DNA of 15,630 bases from Lentzea aerocolonigenes (GCF_000955955.1 NZ_JYJG01000289.1:1-15630); one strand, 5' to 3'. Shown: positions 1 through 8,743, counted from the first letter of the stretch. Notes: generated by a model from the sequence alone, not told the origin. Numbers and translations: made by a program.

Positions 1-1
1 G

Positions 2-49
2 GTACTTGCAGACGCCAACAGGGCAGACCCCTTGGAATCAACCGTCTAG
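2..49 (+). CDS. Possible 3' end of an upstream gene (partial)
   Basis: The frame from base 2 is open to a TAG at 47-49 and reads VLADANRADPLESTV. The only support is position: the stop lies 23 bases before a strong hairpin terminator. The other two + frames are also open here, so the reading frame is a guess and no function can be given. Confidence 0.25.
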   Translation, partial: VLADANRADPLESTV

Positions 50-72
50 CCGCGCGAACCAGGGGGAATGTG

Positions 73-104
73 TCGAGGGCCACTCCACAAGGGGTGGCCC
101 TCGA
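73..104 (+). terminator. Hairpin terminator upstream of dnaK
   Basis: Arms at 73-86 and 91-104 form a 14-bp stem with one T-G pair and a 4-base loop (ACAA). The stem can be extended outward by a few pairs (G72-C105 and beyond). There is no U-tract, which is common for actinobacterial hairpin terminators. It probably insulates the dnaK operon from the gene on its left, and the near-symmetry would let it work in both directions. Confidence 0.75.
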
Positions 105-156
105 CGCGTTCTGAGGGAACAACCAGACTTTCCCGGCCGTTGGTCGAAGCAGAAAG

Positions 157-177
157 CTTGAGTCGGGTAGGCTCAGG
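157..177. promoter_or_regulatory. HAIR operator 1 (HspR site) of the dnaK operon
   Basis: CTTGAGT at 157-163, a 7-base spacer and GCTCAGG at 171-177 match the HspR inverted repeat CTTGAGT-N7-ACTCAAG: the left arm is perfect and the right arm differs at two positions. A -10-like TAGGCT (168-173) lies inside the site. If that is the promoter core, bound HspR would block it directly, but I see no good -35 at the right distance. Confidence 0.8.
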
Positions 178-194
178 TTTGAGCAGATGGCAAA

Positions 195-215
195 CTTGAG
201 TCAGCAACGCTCAAC
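195..215. promoter_or_regulatory. HAIR operator 2 (HspR site) of the dnaK operon
   Basis: CTTGAGT at 195-201, 7 bases, then GCTCAAC at 209-215: a perfect left arm and five of seven in the right arm. Its centre is 38 bp from that of HAIR 1. It lies 23 bp before the dnaK start. A TTGAGT/TACTAG pair (196-201, 219-224; 17-bp spacer) resembles a promoter but would begin the transcript inside the ribosome binding site, so I do not favour it. Confidence 0.82.
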
Positions 216-238
216 AAGTACTAGCGGAAGGAACTCCA

Positions 239-2106
<1,868 letters not shown>

Positions 2107-2110
<4 letters not shown>

Positions 2111-2739
2111 CCGAGCCGAGGCACGCCGCCCCTGACGAGGAGCAGCCTCAGGTAGTCGTGAACGACCGGCGCCGGATCGACCCGGAAACGGGTGAGGTCC
2201 GGACGCCGGCCCACGCTGCCGACGAGACGGCTGCTCCGGCTTCTGACGAGCCCCTGGTCGCCGAGGTCGTGGACGAGGTGGCCGCCGAGCTGAAGACCCA
2301 GCTCGACGAGCGCACCGCCGACCTGCAGCGGCTCACCGCCGAGTACGCGAACTACCGCAAGCGGGTGGAACGCGACCGCGAGGCAGTGATCAACAACGCC
2401 AAGGCAGGCGTGGCCGCCGAGCTGCTGCCGCTGCTGGACGACATCGAGAGGGCCGCCGCGCACGGCGACCTGACCGGTGCGTTCAAGGCGGTGGCGGACA
2501 AGCTCGTGTCCACGCTCGCGAAGACCGGCCTGGAGCCGTTCGCGCACGAGGGCGAGGCGTTCGACCCGTCGGTGCACGAGGCCGTGCAGCACAGCACGTC
2601 CCCGGACGTCGACGGCCCGACCGTCACCGCAGTCCTGCGCCGCGGCTACACGTTCGGCGACAAGCTCGTCCGGCCCGCGCTCGTCGCGGTGACCGACCAC
2701 GAGCCCGCTGCCGCCGCACCGCAGGCCGAAGAGAACTGA
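2107..2739 (+). CDS. grpE: Nucleotide exchange factor GrpE
   Basis: 210-aa co-chaperone that releases ADP from DnaK. A poorly conserved acidic N-terminus (about 1-55) is followed by the long dimerising helix with the [12 protein letters not shown] signature (about 80-91), a four-helix region containing [11 protein letters not shown], and the C-terminal beta domain ending [16 protein letters not shown]. The GTG start lies within dnaK's last codons (GTGA overlap), which suggests translational coupling, so DnaK and GrpE would be made in step. dnaJ follows after 19 bases. Confidence 0.97.
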
Positions 2740-2758
2740 CGAGAGGAGGAGACGTCCG

Positions 2759-3919
2759 GTGAGTCAGAGGGACTGGATCGAAAAGGACTTCTACCGCGAG
2801 CTGGGCGTCTCCTCCGAGGCGTCGGCGGACGAGATCAAGAAGTCGTACCGCAAGCTCGCCCGCGAGCTGCACCCCGACGCCAACCCCGGCGACGCCAAGG
2901 CCGAGGCCCGCTTCAAGGCGGTCTCCGAGGCCTACGGCGTGCTGTCGGACCCGGCCAAGCGCAAGCAGTACGACGAGGCCCGCCGCCTGTTCGCGGGTGG
3001 TGGCGGTTTCCCGGGCGGCTTCGGCGGCGCGGGCGGCTTCGACGTCAACGACCTGTTCGGCCGCGCGGCCCAGGGCACCGGTGGCGGAGGCCTCGGCGAC
3101 CTGCTCGGCGGCCTGTTCAACCGTCGCGGCGGCGGCACGGCCGGTTCGGCCACCCGCCCGCGCCGCGGCGAGGACGTCGAGACCGACGTCCGCATCGACT
3201 TCACCGAGGCGGTCCGCGGCGCCACCGTGCCGCTGCGCCTCTCCTCCCCCGCCGCGTGCACGACCTGCGGCGGTTCCGGTGCCAAGCCGGGCACCACGCC
3301 GCACGTCTGCGCGACCTGTTCGGGTTCCGGCCTGGTGACCCGCTCGCAGGGCGCTTTCGCGTTCAGCGAGCCCTGCCGCGACTGCCGCGGCACCGGCCGG
3401 ATCATCGACGACCCGTGCCCCGAGTGCGGCGGCGACGGCGTCAGCACCCGCACTCGCACCCTGACCGTGCGCATCCCCTCGGGAGTCGCCGACGGCCAGC
3501 GCATTCGCCTTGCGGGCCAAGGAGAACCGGGCCGCAACGGCGGCCCCTCCGGCGACCTCTTCGTGCGCGTGCACGTCAACCCGCACAGCGTCTTCGGCCG
3601 CCAGGGCAACGACTTGACGCTGACCGCGCCGATGACGTTCTCGGAGCTGGCGCTGGGCACGACGTTGACGGTGCCGACGCTGGACGGCAAGGTGACCTTG
3701 AAGGTGCCTGCCGGTACGGCGTCCGGCCAAGTGCTGCGGGCTCGGGGCAAGGGGATCACCAAGCGGGACGGCACTGCCGGCGATCTCCTGATCACCCTGG
3801 AGGTCGCGGTGCCGAACAACCTGTCGTCCGACGCCCGCAAAGCCCTCGAGACGTATGCCGAAGTGACTGCTGACCATGATCCGCGTGGCGATCTGAACGC
3901 GCTGCTCGAAGGGCGGTGA
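2759..3919 (+). CDS. dnaJ: Co-chaperone DnaJ (Hsp40, type I)
   Basis: 386-aa cytosolic J-protein that delivers substrates to DnaK and stimulates its ATPase. The J domain occupies about 10-75 with HPD at 38-40, followed by a Gly/Phe-rich stretch (about 79-125). The zinc-binding domain (about 167-227) has four CxxCxGxG-type repeats: CTTCGGSG, CATCSGSG, CRDCRGTG and CPECGGDG. Two beta-barrel substrate-binding domains follow. The GTG start has a strong GAGAGGAGGA upstream (2741-2750). Its stop overlaps the hspR start. The direct link to hspR marks it as the operon-borne DnaJ1 type of actinomycetes, which usually have a second dnaJ elsewhere. Confidence 0.97.
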   Translation: MSQRDWIEKDFYRELGVSSEASADEIKKSYRKLARELHPDANPGDAKAEARFKAVSEAYGVLSDPAKRKQYDEARRLFAGGGGFPGGFGGAGGFDVNDLFGRAAQGTGGGGLGDLLGGLFNRRGGGTAGSATRPRRGEDVETDVRIDFTEAVRGATVPLRLSSPAACTTCGGSGAKPGTTPHVCATCSGSGLVTRSQGAFAFSEPCRDCRGTGRIIDDPCPECGGDGVSTRTRTLTVRIPSGVADGQRIRLAGQGEPGRNGGPSGDLFVRVHVNPHSVFGRQGNDLTLTAPMTFSELALGTTLTVPTLDGKVTLKVPAGTASGQVLRARGKGITKRDGTAGDLLITLEVAVPNNLSSDARKALETYAEVTADHDPRGDLNALLEGR

Positions 3920-4353
3920 GTCCGGTGGGTTTTCCCTTCCCTCCTGGGACTGATGAGGACACGCCGTTCTTCGTGATCTCGGTGGCGGCGCAGCTTTCCG
4001 GTCTGCACGCGCAGACCCTGCGGTCCTACGACCGGATGGGACTGGTGTCGCCGGGCCGCACGTCCGGTGGCGGCCGCCGCTACTCGATGCGGGACATCGT
4101 GCTGCTGCGCGAAGTTCAGCGCCTGTCCCAGGAGGAGGGCGTGAACCTCGCCGGCATCAAGCGGATCATCGACCTGGAGCACCAGGTCGACGCGCTGCGT
4201 CAGCGCGTCACCGAACTGACTCAGGAACTCGCGAACGCGTTGGCGGCGGCCGATTCCGCGGCCGCCGCCGTGCACGCGTCCTACCGGCGGGACCTCGTGC
4301 CGATCCGGCAGGAGACCGCGCTCGTCGTGTGGAAGCCCAAGCCCCGCAAATGA
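3916..4353 (+). CDS. hspR: Heat-shock repressor HspR (MerR family)
   Basis: 145-aa MerR-type DNA-binding repressor of the dnaK operon and clpB. The winged helix-turn-helix begins around 18 (FFVISVAAQLSGLHAQTLR) with the wing GGGRRYS near 51-57, then the family signature LSQEEGVNLAGIKRIIDLE and a dimerising coiled coil (about 88-115). A basic tail ends VVWKPKPRK; the tail of HspR is the part tied to DnaK-dependent control in the family. GTG 3916 overlaps the dnaJ stop (GTGA); an in-frame GTG at 3925 is an alternative start. HAIR sites before dnaK and clpB are its expected targets. Confidence 0.95.
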   Translation: MSPVGFPFPPGTDEDTPFFVISVAAQLSGLHAQTLRSYDRMGLVSPGRTSGGGRRYSMRDIVLLREVQRLSQEEGVNLAGIKRIIDLEHQVDALRQRVTELTQELANALAAADSAAAAVHASYRRDLVPIRQETALVVWKPKPRK

Positions 4354-4715
4354 TCGAGCGCATCTACCAGGTTTCGAGTCGCCGCGCCCCAGGGTGGTCG
4401 ACTACTGCGACCACTGCGTCGAGCCGGAGGACGTCGCGCCGTTCACGACTGTTCCGCTGCGGGACCTGACGGCGGAACAGGTCGAGACTTACTGGCTGCG
4501 TTCCGGGACGATCGGCGAGTTCGACGCGGACTTCTGCTGGCTGCGAATCGCGAACACCGGCGCACGAGAAGGGCGACTCGCGCGAACGTCAGGCGATCGA
4601 GGCGTACTACGACGCCACGCCCCGTGCCTTCGCCGCCCTGGTCGAGGAGTGCACGGGCGACAACGCGCCCGGCGAGCGTCTCGCGGAGTGGTTGCGCGGC
4701 CGGGAGAACCGCTGA
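4350..4715 (+). pseudogene. Frameshifted small gene downstream of hspR (CDHC-motif protein)
   Basis: I do not recognise a named family. An ATG at 4350 overlaps the hspR stop (ATGA) and reads MIERIYQ. The frame must then shift back one base near 4371-4374, giving FESPRPRVVDYCDHC and on through VPLRDLTAEQVETYWLRSG. Near 4550-4563 it must shift forward one base, giving HEKGDSRERQAIEAYY and ending WLRGRENR at a TGA (4713-4715). All three parts have protein-like composition. Without correction, the middle frame from GTG 4394 runs on to 4735 with an Arg-rich nonsense tail. The Cys pair in CDHC could bind metal. Most likely a decayed last gene of the heat-shock operon; two sequencing errors are the alternative. 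Confidence 0.6.
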
Positions 4716-4716
4716 T

Positions 4717-5604
4717 TCACCGCTGCTCGAAGTAGAACCCGGCCTCGAGATCCGCGAGCAGGCCGGGTTCCGTCGTTTCCCAGCCCAGCAACGCCTTCGT
4801 GCGCGCACCGGACGTCGGCGCGTCCCGCGAGACCATCATCGCGAGCGGGCCGAAGTGCTCTGCCGGGACGCTCTGGACCGGCAAGCTCAGCTTCCGCCCG
4901 ATCACCTCGGCGATCTCCTTCAGCGTCACCGCTTCCTCCGCAACCGCGTGCAGCACCGAGCCGGTCGGCGCCTTCTCCGCCGCCAGCCGGTAGAGCCGTG
5001 CCGCGTCCAGGGTGTGGGCTGCCGACCAGCGGTTGGTGCCGTCGCCCGGATAACCGGAAATGCCCGTGGCACGGGCGGTTTTGACCAGCAGCGGGATGAA
5101 ACCCGCGGTGTCCAGTGCACTGTGGACGGTCGGCGGCAGCACCACGACAGAGCCCCGGACGTCCTGCGTGTCGATGATCAGATTGCGTGCGGCGCCGCGC
5201 GGGCTCTCGTCGGAGACCCGTTCAGTCTCGGTGGCGATGTGGCCGAGTCCCGAGTAGGACAACGTGCCGCCCGTGCCGATCAACGCCTTGCCGGTGCCCG
5301 AGAGCTCGTCGAGGAACGCGCGGACGACCGCGAGATCGGCGTTCGAGGCGCCGAGGTAGTCCCCGGCGAACATCTCCTCGTGCTTGAACGCCAGGTGGAT
5401 CACCGCGTCCGCCTCGGCCGCACCCTTGCGCAGTCCGTCGATGTCGTCGAGGTCGCCGAGCTGGACCGTCGCGCCCTGGGCGTCGAGCTTGGCGGCGGAC
5501 GCGTCCGAGCGGGCCAGTCCGACGACCTGGTGGCCCGCCCTCAGCAGTTCGGGAACCACAGCCGACCCGACGTGGCCGCTGGCACCCGTGACGAAGACCT
5601 TCAT
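4717..5604 (-). CDS. NAD(P)-binding SDR/epimerase-like oxidoreductase
   Basis: 295-aa Rossmann-fold protein of the atypical or extended SDR group (NAD-dependent epimerase/NmrA-like). It starts MKVFVTGASGHVG, with the TGxxGxxG dinucleotide loop at 6-13, and has GDLDD (about 54) and the conserved C-terminal pattern LPPTVHS ... GDGTNRWSAAHTLDAARL. The usual YxxxK catalytic pair is not visible, so the reaction is unknown. I chose ATG 5604 because AGGAG sits 7 bases before it; a longer in-frame ORF to 5691 runs through the operators and is not credible. The stop is one base from that of the broken gene on its right. It faces a TetR gene, which probably controls it through the shared palindromes. 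Confidence 0.9.
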   Translation of the reverse strand: MKVFVTGASGHVGSAVVPELLRAGHQVVGLARSDASAAKLDAQGATVQLGDLDDIDGLRKGAAEADAVIHLAFKHEEMFAGDYLGASNADLAVVRAFLDELSGTGKALIGTGGTLSYSGLGHIATETERVSDESPRGAARNLIIDTQDVRGSVVVLPPTVHSALDTAGFIPLLVKTARATGISGYPGDGTNRWSAAHTLDAARLYRLAAEKAPTGSVLHAVAEEAVTLKEIAEVIGRKLSLPVQSVPAEHFGPLAMMVSRDAPTSGARTKALLGWETTEPGLLADLEAGFYFEQR

Positions 5605-5619
5605 GACACTCTCCTGAAA

Positions 5620-5642
5620 GTGATGGGACTTGGTCTCATCAA
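5620..5642. promoter_or_regulatory. Operator palindrome 1, SDR/TetR intergenic
   Basis: GTGATGGGACT, one central base, then GGTCTCATCAA. Eight of eleven positions are symmetric and the left arm is identical to that of the second palindrome. It lies 16 bp before the SDR start codon, next to that gene's ribosome binding site. Probable binding site of the adjacent TetR protein. Confidence 0.65.
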
Positions 5643-5652
5643 CCGTAGCAGA

Positions 5653-5675
5653 GTGATGGGACTGAGTCGCATCAC
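5653..5675. promoter_or_regulatory. Operator palindrome 2, SDR/TetR intergenic
   Basis: GTGATGGGACT, one central base, then AGTCGCATCAC: an 11-bp arm palindrome with one mismatched pair. Its centre is 33 bp from that of palindrome 1, about three helical turns, so both sites face the same side of the DNA. It covers the expected -35 region of the TetR promoter, consistent with autoregulation. Confidence 0.72.
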
Positions 5676-5676
5676 T

Positions 5677-5682
5677 TATGAT
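5677..5682 (+). promoter_or_regulatory. -10 element of a probable leaderless tetR promoter
   Basis: TATGAT is close to the TATAAT consensus and ends 7 bases before the ATG at 5690, so transcription would start at or next to the start codon. No useful ribosome binding site precedes that ATG, which fits a leaderless mRNA, common in actinomycetes. Confidence 0.55.
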
Positions 5683-5689
5683 GTGAGGC

Positions 5690-6265
5690 ATGGGTCGATG
5701 GGAGCCGGACGCGCGGGATCGGTTGGTGCGCGCCGCACTCGACCTGTTCGACGAGCAGGGCTACGAGAACACGGCTGTCGCGCAGATCGCCGAACGCGCC
5801 GGGCTCACGAAAAGCACCTACTTCCGGCACTTCAAGGACAAGCGCGAAGTGCTGTTCGGCGGCCAGGACGAGCTCGTCGAGCTGCTGGTCGAGGGAATCG
5901 CCGGTACACCCGAGCCCGCTGGGGCGCTCAGAGCGGTCGAGGGGGCGTTGGTGGCGATCGCCGTCACGTTCTCCGAGGAACGACGGGCGAACGGGCCGCG
6001 CCGGCTCGCGGTGATCGCTGCCAACGACGAGCTGCGCGAGCGGAACGCGATGAAGATGGCCGGGTTCTCGAACGTGATGCAGGAGGCGTTGCGGCAGCGG
6101 GGAGTCCCGGAGCTCGACGCCGCCGTTGCCGCCGAACTGGGCACCGTGGCGCTGCGCGTCGCCTATGACCGGTGGTTGGAGGCCGGCGGGGACTTCGCGG
6201 AAGTCGCCCGCCGGGCGCTCGAAGAGGTTCGCCTCGCGGCTGCCGCGCTAGAGGGTGCCGAGTAG
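5690..6265 (+). CDS. TetR/AcrR family transcriptional regulator
   Basis: 191-aa regulator. The N-terminal helix-turn-helix (about 28-50) reads VAQIAERAGLTKSTYFRHF, a textbook TetR motif, followed by FKDKREVLF. The C-terminal ligand-binding half is helical and gives no clue to its ligand. It is divergent from the SDR gene with two palindromes between them, so local control of that gene and of itself is the simplest role. The promoter looks leaderless. The last 18 bases overlap the 3' end of glyA on the other strand. Confidence 0.93.
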   Translation: MGRWEPDARDRLVRAALDLFDEQGYENTAVAQIAERAGLTKSTYFRHFKDKREVLFGGQDELVELLVEGIAGTPEPAGALRAVEGALVAIAVTFSEERRANGPRRLAVIAANDELRERNAMKMAGFSNVMQEALRQRGVPELDAAVAAELGTVALRVAYDRWLEAGGDFAEVARRALEEVRLAAAALEGAE

Positions 6266-7465
6266 TTCCTCGACCTCGGCGGCGATGCGCTCCAGGGCGG
6301 GTTCGTTGTCGGCCGACGCGATGGCGCGGTCGATCCAGTCCGCGAGCAACGGCATCTGGGACGGCTTGAGGCCTCGGGTGGTGATGCCCGCGGTGCCCAG
6401 GCGGATGCCGGACGGGTCGAACGGCTTGCGCGGGTCGAACGGGACCGCGTTGTAGTTGAGCTCGATGCCTGCGCGGTCCAGGGCTTGGGCCGCGGGCTTG
6501 CCGGCGATCTGCTTCGAGGTGAGGTCGACCAGGATCAGGTGGTTGTCGGTGCCGCCGGACACCAGGTCGAAGCCGCGTTCCAGCAGGGCGTCGGCCAGGG
6601 CGCGAGCGTTTGCGACGATCGTGTGGGCGTACTCGCGGAACTCGGGCTGCGAGGCTTCGTGCAGGGCAACGGCGATGGCTGCGGTCGTGTGGTCGTGCGG
6701 GCCGCCCTGCAGGCCGGGGAAGACCGCGCGGTCGATGGCGCGGGCGTGTTCGGCGTCGCAGAGGATCATGGCGCCACGCGGGCCGCGCAACGTCTTGTGC
6801 GTGGTCGTGGTGATCACCGGGGCGTGCCCGGCGGGGGACGGGTGGGCGCCGCCTGCGACGAGGCCCGCGATGTGGGCGATGTCCGCGACCAGGATCGCGT
6901 CGATCTCCTGAGCGATCGAGGCGAAGGCCGGGAAGTCGATCGTGCGCGGGATGGCGGTGCCCCCGCAGAAGATCACCTTCGGGCGTTCGGCCATGGCCAG
7001 CGAGCGGACCTCGTCCATGTCGACCACGCCGGTGTCCTTGCGGACCTCGTACTGGACGGCGTTGAACCACTTGCCGGTCGCGGACACGTTCCAGCCGTGG
7101 GTGAGGTGACCGCCCATCGGCAGGGACATGCCCATCACGGTGTCGCCCGGCTGCAGGAAGGCCAGGTAGACGGCCAGGTTCGCCGGGGCGCCGGACAGTG
7201 GCTGGACGTTGGCGTGGTCCACGCCGAACAGGGCTTTCGCGCGATCGATCGCCAACTGCTCGACCTGGTCGATGATCTGCTGGCCCTCGTAGTACCGCTT
7301 GCCGGGGTAGCCCTCGGAGTACTTGTTGGTCAGCACCGAGCCTGTTGCTTCAAGCACGGCGGCTGACACGTCGTTCTCCGAGGCGATCATGCGCAGCTTG
7401 CGGGCCTGCCGCGCTGCTTCTGCCTGGATAAGGGTGGCGATTTCGGGGTCGACGTTCGAGAGCAC
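6248..7465 (-). CDS. glyA: Serine hydroxymethyltransferase
   Basis: 405-aa PLP enzyme (fold type I) that converts serine and tetrahydrofolate to glycine and 5,10-methylene-THF in the cytosol. Visible motifs are MIASEN (26-31), EGYPGKRYYEG (51-61), DIAHIAGL (D195, H198) and TTTTHKTLRGPRG with the PLP lysine at K224. Some usual signatures are altered: SGAPAN instead of the common SGxQAN, and FCGGTAIPR in the central region, so this may be a second or subfamily SHMT. The start is GTG 7465 with GGAG 7 bases upstream; both lie in a hairpin. A ZTP riboswitch in the leader ties expression to folate and purine one-carbon status. Confidence 0.95.
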   Translation of the reverse strand: MLSNVDPEIATLIQAEAARQARKLRMIASENDVSAAVLEATGSVLTNKYSEGYPGKRYYEGQQIIDQVEQLAIDRAKALFGVDHANVQPLSGAPANLAVYLAFLQPGDTVMGMSLPMGGHLTHGWNVSATGKWFNAVQYEVRKDTGVVDMDEVRSLAMAERPKVIFCGGTAIPRTIDFPAFASIAQEIDAILVADIAHIAGLVAGGAHPSPAGHAPVITTTTHKTLRGPRGAMILCDAEHARAIDRAVFPGLQGGPHDHTTAAIAVALHEASQPEFREYAHTIVANARALADALLERGFDLVSGGTDNHLILVDLTSKQIAGKPAAQALDRAGIELNYNAVPFDPRKPFDPSGIRLGTAGITTRGLKPSQMPLLADWIDRAIASADNEPALERIAAEVEELLGTL

Positions 7466-7487
7466 GGCGAATCTCCGTGCCGGGCAC
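7462..7487 (-). promoter_or_regulatory. Start-sequestering hairpin of glyA (riboswitch expression platform)
   Basis: On the minus strand GCACGG (7480-7475) pairs with CCGTGC (7467-7462). The stem contains the GTG start codon (7465-7463) and part of the ribosome binding site GGAG (7476-7473). The same GCAC can instead pair with GTGC just upstream (7487-7484), at the end of the ZTP aptamer. Two exclusive pairings around the start suggest control of translation. Confidence 0.6.
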
Positions 7488-7566
7488 CCAGGCGTTCGGT
7501 GCGCGGCCGTCGCTTCCCGGTGGTCAGTTCCACCCTCGGCACGCCAGTCGCTGCAGACGTGCCGAG
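7484..7566 (-). promoter_or_regulatory. ZTP (pfl) riboswitch aptamer upstream of glyA
   Basis: Read on the minus strand, the leader contains GACTGGCG, then a stem-loop GGTGG-AACTGA-CCACC (7534-7519), GGGAAGCGAC, and CGCCTGGG (7494-7487): the conserved blocks of the ZTP aptamer in the right order. P1 can form from GGC-A-CGTC-T-GC (7563-7553) and GCGACGGCC (7513-7505). The pseudoknot is GGCG (7545-7542) with CGCC (7494-7491). A rival 9-bp pairing (7566-7558 with 7543-7535) would break the aptamer. Known ZTP riboswitches turn on folate and purine one-carbon genes, glyA included, when ZTP rises because 10-formyl-THF is short. Confidence 0.9.
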
Positions 7567-7567
7567 C

Positions 7568-8743
7568 TTAGTCCAGCGTGAACGGGTCGTACTTGATCCG
7601 GTCGAGCGGCGTGCCGGCGACCAGCATGCGGGAGACCGTGGACCTGATCATGGCAGGGCTGCCGCAGACCAGGACGTCGCGCTCTTCCCACGCGCCGTAG
7701 CGGGTGACCACGTCGGCGAGGCTGCCCTGCTCGACACCTCGGACGCCGGGATCCGACTCCAGCACCGGCACGACCGTGAGCCACGGGTTCGTGGTCGCGA
7801 TGCGCTGCAGGTTGTCCAGGTCGTAGAGGTCCTCACGGGTGCGGCCGCCGTAGAACAGGTGCACGCGCGGGTTCTCGCCGTACTGCGCCATCTCGTCGAT
7901 GATCGCGTGCATCGGCGCGACACCCGTGCCGCCGGCCACCATCAGGATGTCCGAGCCGGCCGTGCGGTCGACCGACAGACGTCCCATGGGCGGTCCGATG
8001 CGCCACGTGTCACCGGCCTGCGTGTGGCCGACGACCGAGCGTGACACCCAGCCGCCGTCGACGGACCGGATGTGGAACTCGATGACGCCGTCCTCGCGCG
8101 GGGCGTTCGCCGGCGAGTAGTACCGCCACAGGCGCTTGCGCTGCGGGGTCTCCACGCTGACGTACTGACCGGCCTTGTAGCTGACCGGGTGGTCGGGCTG
8201 CAGGCGGACGACGGCCAGGTCCCACGAGACGCGCTGGTGTTCCAGCACCGTCGCGTGCCAGTAGGCCGGGCCGTTGTCGGCGTCCGCGGCCTCCTGCATG
8301 GCCCGCGCCATCAGCGTGTAGGCCTCTGCCCACGCCATCTCGACCTTCGGCGTCCACGCAGCACCCGCGAACTTCTTCACCGCGGACAGCAGCGCCGTGC
8401 CGACAGCCTCGTAGTGGACGTTGATGACACCGAACTTGCGGTGGTCACGGCCCAGCTGGCGGAGGAAGGGGATGAGGTCGTCCGGGCGGTCGACCATCTG
8501 CACCACGTGCACGAGGGCGCGGAGCAGACGGCTCCGTTGGACCTCCATGTTCGCGGGGAACATCTCGCGTGTGGCAGGCGAGAGCGAGAAGAGCATGCCG
8601 TAGAAGAACTTCGCCACTTCTTCGGCATGCGGCTCCACCACCGCGAAGCTCTCCCGGATCATCCGCACCATCGCGGTGACGCCGGGAGGTGGTTCTCGGT
8701 GTGGCGGGGTAGGGATGGGGCTCAGCACAGCGTTCGCAGTCAT
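7568..8743 (-). CDS. Flavohemoglobin (probable nitric oxide dioxygenase)
   Basis: 391-aa globin fused to a ferredoxin-reductase-like FAD/NAD(P)H module; the family oxidises NO to nitrate with O2. Globin residues match E. coli Hmp: B10 Tyr48, CD1 Phe62, E7 Gln69, proximal His101, with Tyr111 and Glu151 completing the proximal triad. The reductase half shows RYYS (207-210) for FAD, GGTG (271-274) and CGSP (360-363) for NAD(P)H. The N-terminus is about 16 residues longer than Hmp. ATG 8743 has only a weak ribosome binding site; ATG 8671 (residue 25) is an alternative. glyA lies 102 bases downstream with its riboswitch starting right after this stop, so the two may share a transcript. Confidence 0.93.
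   Translation of the reverse strand: MTANAVLSPIPTPPHREPPPGVTAMVRMIRESFAVVEPHAEEVAKFFYGMLFSLSPATREMFPANMEVQRSRLLRALVHVVQMVDRPDDLIPFLRQLGRDHRKFGVINVHYEAVGTALLSAVKKFAGAAWTPKVEMAWAEAYTLMARAMQEAADADNGPAYWHATVLEHQRVSWDLAVVRLQPDHPVSYKAGQYVSVETPQRKRLWRYYSPANAPREDGVIEFHIRSVDGGWVSRSVVGHTQAGDTWRIGPPMGRLSVDRTAGSDILMVAGGTGVAPMHAIIDEMAQYGENPRVHLFYGGRTREDLYDLDNLQRIATTNPWLTVVPVLESDPGVRGVEQGSLADVVTRYGAWEERDVLVCGSPAMIRSTVSRMLVAGTPLDRIKYDPFTLD

Noticed and set aside
2624..4275. Long minus-strand frames opposite dnaJ and hspR (417 and 447 codons)
   Set aside because: Shadows of clear + strand genes; low-complexity Arg/Pro/Ala composition and no ribosome binding sites.
5605..5691. 29-residue N-terminal extension of the SDR protein
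   Set aside because: It translates the operator palindromes; the fold starts at MKVFVTGASG, with a good ribosome binding site there.
4624..6168. 514-codon + frame across the SDR and tetR genes
   Set aside because: It crosses two well-supported genes and their operators, and its composition is Arg-rich nonsense.
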